Source: Tannerella sp.
Lineage (GTDB): Bacteria > Bacteroidota > Bacteroidia > Bacteroidales > Tannerellaceae
Direction: 5' to 3'
Length of the DNA stretch: 10,691 nt
NCBI GenBank assembly: GCA_031275525.1
Contig: JAISOP010000094.1
Span: 1 to 10,691 of the forward strand
Of the stretch, positions 6,708 to 10,691 are shown piece after piece. The notes under the pieces are model-generated. The model did not search any database. It was not told where the DNA came from and saw only the letters and a list, made by a program, of their open reading frames with translations. Each line of letters starts with the position of its first letter. Positions within the stretch are counted from its first letter, which is position 1. A program made the translations under genes and the position numbers.

Positions 6708-7793
6708 TTACCACAATTCCATGTTCATGGCCTGGCGAACTTCCTTCAGCGTCTGTTCCGCGACTGTCCGGGCCTGTTCGATACCTCTTTGCAGCACCTG
6801 CCGAAGATATTCCCGGTCATTCTCCAGTTGTTGCCGCTGCCGGCGGATGGGAGCGAAATAGCCGATCAGCGCGTCGGTCGTCCGTTCTTTCAGTTTCCTG
6901 GCGCCGGCATCGCCGATTTCAGCGGCCAGCTGCTCCGGCGGATCGCCCAGGCACAGCGAACAGATACGGAGCAGGTTGGCCACTTCCGGACGGTTCTCCG
7001 GGTCGTAGGTGATGAAACGCTCCGAATCCGTTTTGGCCGTTCTAATCATCCGTTGTATCTCGTCGTCTGTGGACTTGAGGGCAATGGAATTGTGGCGGCT
7101 TTTGCTCATTTTCTGGTTTCCGTCAAGACCCAGAATCAGGGGTGTTTGGCTCAGCAGGCCAAACGGTTCGGGGAAAACCGGCACACGGTATTTCGTATTG
7201 AACCGCCTGGCAATGATACGGGTTTGTTCGATGTGTGGCAACTGGTCTTTTCCCACCGGCACGATATTGCTCTTGCAAAACAGGATATCAGCCGCCTGAT
7301 GAACGGGATAGACATACATCCCGGCATTGATGACCTTCTGTCCCGAAGCCGATATTTCTTCCTTGATGGTAGGATTCCGGTTCAGTTCCGCGCTCGACAC
7401 CAGCGTCAGGAACGGAAGCAGCAACTGGTTGAGTTCCGGGATATAACTGTGCGGGAAGATGTAGGTTTTGTACTTTTCCGGGTCTAACCCGCACGCCAGG
7501 TAATCGAGCACCAGTTCATACACATAGTCTGCGATTTTGTCAAACGCATCCCGGTCGGTCAGCACCTGGTAATCAGCAATCACAATATACGTTTCCACAC
7601 CTCGCTGCTGAATTTCGACCCGGTTTTTCAGCGAGCCGAAATAATGGCCGATATGCAGATTCCCCGTAGGACGGTCGCCGGTTAATACCCTGTATTTTGA
7701 AGGATGAAGGGATATATCCGCTTCCAGTTCTTTACTTTTTTTCTGAGCAATTTCAAATGTAGAATCATTCAATTCTTCCTGTTCTTTTTCCAT
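6708..7793 (-). CDS. trpS: Tryptophan--tRNA ligase
   Basis: 361 residues. Class I aminoacyl-tRNA synthetase that charges tRNA-Trp in the cytoplasm. The HIGH motif is in TGDRPTGNLHIGHYFGSLKN (38-57), with HIGH at 47-50. VYPVHQAADIL (161-171) and VGKDQLPHIEQTR (180-192) line the Trp/ATP site. KMSKS is at 228-232. The C-terminus TLKEVRQAMNM is typical. The TGDRPTG form of the first motif matches the subgroup seen in streptococcal-type TrpRS rather than the E. coli type (SGxQPTG). The frame is open to a GTG at 7844, but a perfect TATCTTTG -7 box at 7813-7820 lies between that GTG and the ATG at 7793. This supports 7793 as the start. About 34 residues precede the catalytic core (RVLTGD), longer than usual and Glu/Lys-rich. 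Confidence 0.96.
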   Translation of the reverse strand: MEKEQEELNDSTFEIAQKKSKELEADISLHPSKYRVLTGDRPTGNLHIGHYFGSLKNRVEIQQRGVETYIVIADYQVLTDRDAFDKIADYVYELVLDYLACGLDPEKYKTYIFPHSYIPELNQLLLPFLTLVSSAELNRNPTIKEEISASGQKVINAGMYVYPVHQAADILFCKSNIVPVGKDQLPHIEQTRIIARRFNTKYRVPVFPEPFGLLSQTPLILGLDGNQKMSKSRHNSIALKSTDDEIQRMIRTAKTDSERFITYDPENRPEVANLLRICSLCLGDPPEQLAAEIGDAGARKLKERTTDALIGYFAPIRRQRQQLENDREYLRQVLQRGIEQARTVAEQTLKEVRQAMNMELW

Positions 7794-7812
7794 TTTGCAT
7801 TCATTAAGGGTG

Positions 7813-7820
7813 CAAAGATA
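7813..7820 (-). promoter_or_regulatory. -7 promoter box for trpS
   Basis: Minus strand TATCTTTG, an exact TAnnTTTG match, in the 47-nt gap between the preceding stop (7841) and the trpS ATG (7793). Transcription would begin near 7806. It rules against the upstream GTG at 7844 as the main start. The -33 element is not obvious. Confidence 0.55.
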
Positions 7821-7840
7821 AAAAAAAGAATCTTTGAATT

Positions 7841-8506
7841 TCACTCGAGTACAAAAAAGAAGACGGCGGCCGCCAGCAAAGCAAGGAGCAGCATTATCAA
7901 TACCGCCCGGACTATTTTTTTCCCGGCGGAATGACGCTTTTCCAAATGAATTTTTTTATTAAAACGGCTGTAAATATCTTTCCGGTTCATCTCGCGGCAG
8001 GTCTCCGAGAAGTCGCTGAAGCGCCGTTCAAGCTGATTCCGGCTTTCATTGCCGCAGGCGGCGGCAACCGTACTTTCATACCATGTTTCCCGATGGTCGT
8101 CAAAACTGGTAACGGCCCGGCGCAGGCTGTCCGCGAAGAGTTCCGGCGTTTCGTAACAGGCACCGATTTCGTCCATATCCAGGTAGATTTTCCGGTCGGA
8201 GAAGTCTGTTATCTGCATGAAATAGAGCCAGTCGTCGAACAGCGACAGACAGGAAGCAGAGTATTGCGCCAGATAGTCTCGGCGGTCAGCCGCCCGCACC
8301 AGCGCCCTCAACTTGTCCAGTTCAAAACAGCACTTATGTTGCTCCGTTTCGCTGGCGGAACGCAGGCGGGACTGTTCGTAAAACGCGTCGATATCCTCCT
8401 GCCCCAAAAGCGTTAACCAAAAGAAGGGGATGCGGTTCCCCCCCTCAAAGAGGACAGCTTCTTCGCCGTTGTCCAGCCTGGCAAAAAGACGCGAACCTTT
8501 TTTCAT
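7841..8506 (-). CDS. Unknown protein with a C-terminal membrane anchor
   Basis: 221 residues; I do not recognise a family. The first ~180 residues look soluble, with no signal peptide, and have several Cys (59, 60, 86, 117, 151, 170) and aromatic-rich stretches (FDDWLYFMQITDFSDRKIYL, 90-109). A basic stretch (about 182-200, RFNKKIHLEKRHSAGKKIVR) precedes a single strong hydrophobic segment at 201-220, followed only by Glu. This tail-anchor layout puts the soluble part in the cytoplasm, by the positive-inside rule. It starts 14 nt after the stop of the unknown lipoprotein gene, so the two are almost certainly co-transcribed. That pairing suggests a shared envelope-related job, but nothing in the sequence names it. 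It is a real gene: it is long, has codon use like its neighbours and fits tightly between them. Confidence 0.8.
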   Translation of the reverse strand: MKKGSRLFARLDNGEEAVLFEGGNRIPFFWLTLLGQEDIDAFYEQSRLRSASETEQHKCCFELDKLRALVRAADRRDYLAQYSASCLSLFDDWLYFMQITDFSDRKIYLDMDEIGACYETPELFADSLRRAVTSFDDHRETWYESTVAAACGNESRNQLERRFSDFSETCREMNRKDIYSRFNKKIHLEKRHSAGKKIVRAVLIMLLLALLAAAVFFFVLE

Positions 8507-8520
8507 GTTTGGCCGTTTAT

Positions 8521-9192
8521 TTAATTCACCTCCAGCAACCGGTCAATAAAAGCATTGTTTTTATGCTTGGCCTCGTCAATGGATTTCCCGCCCCGGTACG
8601 CCACATAATAGGCCAAATTAAACAGCCTGTTTTTTAGCAGGATGAAATCAACGGCGCTCACGACGCTGGTTTCCCCGTCCCCGTGCATATATTTCATCAG
8701 CACAATCATCGTCCGGACATTCGGACGGGGTGAATATTTTTCGATTAAAGCCGGTTTTCCGACGGTCATCGTTTGGTAATATTCTTCGATACGGGCGCTA
8801 ATCCGGTCAAAGTCGCTCCCTCCGAAAAGCGTTTGTTCCAAGCCTTTTGCCGCCCGTTCCAGGTCTGTTTCCCCGGCGTGGTAGTTTTCCATCGGATACT
8901 CGCCATACATCAGGAAATAGTCCTCATACGAAATTTCCTTCAGTTGGCCGACCTGTTTATACGTCTCCTCATTCAGGAAATAAGCCAACACCGGCCCGGA
9001 GGCCAAGTAAGGCTGAATCACCTCCTGTACGCCCGCCTCTGTCCTGCACTCCGTCATCCCCTCCATCTCGGGCAGACAAATAGAAACGTACCCGTATAAC
9101 ACTGAATTTTTACATCCGGACGCATTCTTTTTCGTCGCACCCGAACATCCCCCGAACAGGCATAAAACCCAAAGTCCAACTATCTTTTTCAT
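8521..9192 (-). CDS. Unknown lipoprotein
   Basis: 223 residues. The N-terminus MKKIVGLWVLCLFGGC is a lipoprotein signal with the lipid-bearing Cys probably at 16. The mature part starts SGATKK and has one more Cys pair region (C27, C39, C49). The rest looks like a single compact domain: a strand-like YVSICLPEM near its start, an aromatic-rich YEDYFLMYGEYPMENY (89-104), a central helical segment, and then VVSAVDFILLKNRLFNLAYY (178-197) with a closing helix FIDRLLEV. The final pattern reminds me of PsbP/stress-lipoprotein-like folds, but that is only a resemblance. I cannot assign a function. It is first in a two-gene unit with the tail-anchored protein 14 nt downstream, and is preceded by a perfect TAnnTTTG box. 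Confidence 0.82.
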   Translation of the reverse strand: MKKIVGLWVLCLFGGCSGATKKNASGCKNSVLYGYVSICLPEMEGMTECRTEAGVQEVIQPYLASGPVLAYFLNEETYKQVGQLKEISYEDYFLMYGEYPMENYHAGETDLERAAKGLEQTLFGGSDFDRISARIEEYYQTMTVGKPALIEKYSPRPNVRTMIVLMKYMHGDGETSVVSAVDFILLKNRLFNLAYYVAYRGGKSIDEAKHKNNAFIDRLLEVN

Positions 9193-9214
9193 TTGTATTT
9201 CAAATAAATCGAAG

Positions 9215-9246
9215 CAAAGGTACTGAAATTTATCATGCGTAACGAA
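9215..9246 (-). promoter_or_regulatory. Promoter of the unknown lipoprotein/membrane protein unit
   Basis: Minus strand TACCTTTG at 9215-9222 matches TAnnTTTG exactly. TTCG at 9243-9246 lies 20 bp upstream, one mismatch from the -33 TTTG. Transcription would start near 9208, ~15 nt before the ATG at 9192. Confidence 0.6.
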
Positions 9247-9261
9247 CGGAAGGGAAAAGGG

Positions 9262-9378
9262 CTATTTCTTTTTTGGAAGCACTATAAAACAATGTGGGTT
9301 ACCGGGTGTCTTTATTCCCTGTGCCTTGCCGATACGGAAGGTTTTGTCGCCGTCGCCGTTGAAATGTAAATATTTCGT
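9262..9378 (-). pseudogene. Possible remnant of a gene 3' end (open frame without start)
   Basis: On the minus strand the frame is open for 38 codons between TAA (9379-9381) and TAG (9262-9264), with no ATG. The peptide contains HFNGDGDKTFRIGKAQG, then TPGNPHCFIVLPKKK at its end, which looks more protein-like than chance intergenic sequence. It lies just upstream of ilvC and its upstream end nearly abuts the ilvC -7 box. I do not recognise the family and chance is a fair alternative. The same DNA also holds a 25-codon plus-strand frame (9292-9369). Confidence 0.2.
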
Positions 9379-9387
9379 TTAACTTTG
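9358..9387 (+). promoter_or_regulatory. Promoter of ilvC
   Basis: TAACTTTG at 9380-9387 is an exact TAnnTTTG match. GTTG at 9358-9361, 18 bp upstream, is one mismatch from the -33 TTTG. The start point would be near 9394, giving a ~24-nt A-rich leader before the ATG at 9418. No attenuator fits in so short a leader. Confidence 0.65.
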
Positions 9388-9417
9388 TGGCGTTAAAAAA
9401 ACAAGCAGAAAAAAAAT

Positions 9418-10464
9418 ATGGCAATAATGAATTTTGGCGGAGTGGATGAAAATGTAGTCACCCGCGACGAATTTTCCCTGGAAAAAGCAAGGGAAGTATT
9501 GAAAGATGAAACCATCGCCGTCATTGGCTATGGCGTACAAGGCCCGGGACAGAGTATGAATTTGCGCGACAACGGATTCCGCGTGATTGTCGGCCAGCGG
9601 AAAGGCGGCAAGACGTGGGAGAAAGCCGTTGCCGACGGCTGGGTGCCGGGCGAGACACTGTTCGAAATCGAAGAGGCTTGCCGGCAGGCAACCATCGTCC
9701 AGTATTTATTGTCGGATGCCGCCCAGATTGAAGTCTGGCCGCGCATCAAGCCCTACCTGACGGCCGGCAAGGCGCTCTATTTCTCACACGGGTTCGGCAT
9801 TACGTACAAGGAACGCACCGGCATTATCCCGCCGGCCGACGTGGACGTGATTCTGGTGGCGCCGAAAGGTTCGGGCACCTCCCTGCGCCGGATGTTCCTG
9901 CAGGGACGCGGTTTAAATTCCTCCTACGCCATCTTCCGGGATGCGACGGGAAAGGCGAAAGAGCGCGTGATGGCACTGGGGATTGGCGTCGGTTCAGGGT
10001 ATTTGTTCGAGACGACGTTCAGGAAGGAAGTCTATTCCGACCTGACCGGCGAACGCGGCACGCTGATGGGCGCCATTCAGGGACTCTTGCTGGCGCAGTA
10101 CGAAGTGTTGCGCGAGAATGGGCACAGTCCGTCGGAAGCCTTCAACGAGACGGTGGAAGAACTGACGCAGTCGCTGATGCCGCTCTTTGCCGAGAACGGA
10201 ATGGACTGGATGTATGCCAACTGCTCCACCACGGCACAGCGCGGCGCACTGGACTGGATGGGGCCGTTCCATGATGCGACGAAACCCGTCTTTGAAAAAC
10301 TGTATCAGGAGGTAGCCTGCGGCAACGAGGCACAGCGCTCCATCGACGCCAACGGCAAACCCGACTATCGCGAAGGACTGGAAAAAGAATTGAAAGCGCT
10401 CCGCGAAAGCGAGATGTGGCGCACCGGTGCGGTCGTTCGCCGACTAAGGCCGGAGAATCAGTGA
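9418..10464 (+). CDS. ilvC: Ketol-acid reductoisomerase, class I
   Basis: 348 residues. It converts acetolactate and acetohydroxybutyrate to the dihydroxy acids of valine/leucine and isoleucine synthesis, using NAD(P)H and Mg2+. The Rossmann motif IGYGVQGPGQ is at 36-45, with VGQRKGGKTW (58-67) as the cofactor-specificity loop. SHGF (123-126) carries the conserved His. The metal site is D208 and E212 in SDLTGERGTLMGA, plus E244 and E248 in FNETVEELTQSL. The C-terminal part ANCSTTAQRGALDW (268-281) and the end VRRLRPENQ closely resemble the fungal mitochondrial Ilv5 type. The length is that of a single-knot class I enzyme, not the ~490-residue class II form. It has its own promoter; no other ilv or leu gene is seen within the window on either side. 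Confidence 0.97.
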   Translation: MAIMNFGGVDENVVTRDEFSLEKAREVLKDETIAVIGYGVQGPGQSMNLRDNGFRVIVGQRKGGKTWEKAVADGWVPGETLFEIEEACRQATIVQYLLSDAAQIEVWPRIKPYLTAGKALYFSHGFGITYKERTGIIPPADVDVILVAPKGSGTSLRRMFLQGRGLNSSYAIFRDATGKAKERVMALGIGVGSGYLFETTFRKEVYSDLTGERGTLMGAIQGLLLAQYEVLRENGHSPSEAFNETVEELTQSLMPLFAENGMDWMYANCSTTAQRGALDWMGPFHDATKPVFEKLYQEVACGNEAQRSIDANGKPDYREGLEKELKALRESEMWRTGAVVRRLRPENQ

Positions 10465-10466
10465 AC

Positions 10467-10572
10467 GAATGGAGAATGAATGGGACTGCGCGTCACACTA
10501 CGCTACTCTTTTCGGCTCTCCGTGTCACAGGGGGAACGAACATCTGTTCATTCTCCATTCAAAACTTTTTTT
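10467..10572 (+). terminator. Inverted-repeat segment after ilvC, possible terminator
   Basis: GAATGGAGAATGAA (10467-10480) and its exact complement (10547-10560) enclose 66 nt. A run of seven T begins at 10566, so on RNA this could act as a large-loop terminator for ilvC. The first arm starts 3 nt after the stop codon. A small inner palindrome GAACA/TGTTC (10538-10549) overlaps the right arm. The same 14-mer at 1116-1129 suggests a dispersed repeat, so a small mobile element is an alternative reading. Confidence 0.5.
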
Positions 10573-10579
10573 GGTGGTG

Positions 10580-10691
10580 ATGAAAAAAGTATGCTGTTGT
10601 CAAGAATGGGCAATCAGTGGAAGAAATTGTATTTATGGAGATGCAAATAAAAAGAACCCTTCACTCTCCAAGGCTTTCAATCTCGCTTTCT
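10580..10691 (+). CDS. Possible start of an unknown gene, cut by the window end
   Basis: An ATG at 10580 is preceded by GGTGG (10574-10578 region) and opens a frame that runs to the window end without a stop (37 codons). It begins MKKVCCCQEWAISGRNCIYG and is rich in Cys, Lys and Asn. The base composition looks more AT-rich than that of the other genes. Another frame from ATG 10635 also stays open, and the minus strand can be read as a gene end here (stop near 10663), so this is a weak call. I do not recognise any family. Confidence 0.25.
   Translation, partial: MKKVCCCQEWAISGRNCIYGDANKKNPSLSKAFNLAF

Noticed and set aside
6696..7487. 263-codon plus-strand frame opposite trpS
   Set aside because: Antisense to trpS including its KMSKS motif; no upstream promoter box in that direction.
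7931..8416. 161-codon plus-strand frame opposite the tail-anchored protein gene
   Set aside because: The minus-strand gene fits the operon spacing, has a sensible N-terminus and ends in a membrane anchor; the plus frame has none of these.
9292..9369. 25-codon plus-strand frame (MWVTGCLYSLCL start) as an ilvC leader peptide
   Set aside because: Its Val/Leu content is suggestive, but the clear ilvC promoter box (9380-9387) lies downstream of it, so it would not be in the ilvC transcript; no attenuator hairpins follow.
1..10691. Defence system, prophage, insertion sequence or tRNA/rRNA gene
   Set aside because: No transposase, integrase, nuclease-helicase or toxin-antitoxin pattern was seen, and no tRNA cloverleaf or rRNA sequence was recognised on either strand.

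Overview
This is chromosomal DNA from a member of the Bacteroidota, most likely the order Bacteroidales. Three things point there: S16 has a long Ala/Glu/Lys-rich tail, the proteins look like Bacteroidales homologues, and most upstream regions carry the Bacteroidetes-type -7 promoter box TAnnTTTG in place of E. coli-like -35/-10 pairs. Coding DNA is moderately GC-rich and intergenic DNA is richer in A/T. Genus and species cannot be fixed from the window alone.

Layout. Bases 1-489 hold the 3' part of rpsP, closed by a strong hairpin terminator (532-571). Bases 490-1280 have no gene but are highly structured: a ~159-bp nearly self-complementary element bounded by TA (571-729), an eight-copy 41-bp tandem repeat in which every unit encodes a hairpin (778-1105), and a GAATGGAGAATGAA motif that starts an imperfect hairpin (1116-1168). 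Then comes a tight plus-strand operon, yicC-gmk-nadD-dcp (1281-5430). gmk follows yicC after 6 nt, and the next two junctions are 4-nt ATGA overlaps. It encodes a YicC-type RNase, guanylate kinase, nicotinate-nucleotide adenylyltransferase and an exported M3 metallopeptidase. A 17-bp hairpin (5453-5492) separates it from convergent minus-strand genes.

The minus-strand block (5513-9192), in its direction of transcription, reads: an unknown lipoprotein and an unknown C-terminally anchored membrane protein in one unit, trpS with its own promoter, an ABM-domain lipoprotein with its own promoter, and a DUF6580-type membrane protein. A divergent intergenic region (9193-9417) carries a promoter for each direction. 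ilvC (class I ketol-acid reductoisomerase, 9418-10464) follows on the plus strand. It ends in a 94-bp segment bounded by perfect 14-bp inverted repeats of the same GAATGGAGAATGAA word seen upstream of yicC. The last ~130 bases look more AT-rich and may hold the start of another reading frame.

Most genes are housekeeping: translation, nucleotide and NAD synthesis, tRNA charging and branched-chain amino acid synthesis. I see no defence system, insertion-sequence transposase, phage gene or CRISPR array. The least ordinary content is non-coding: the covarying hairpin array and the palindromic element between rpsP and yicC. The unknown lipoprotein/membrane protein pair comes next.
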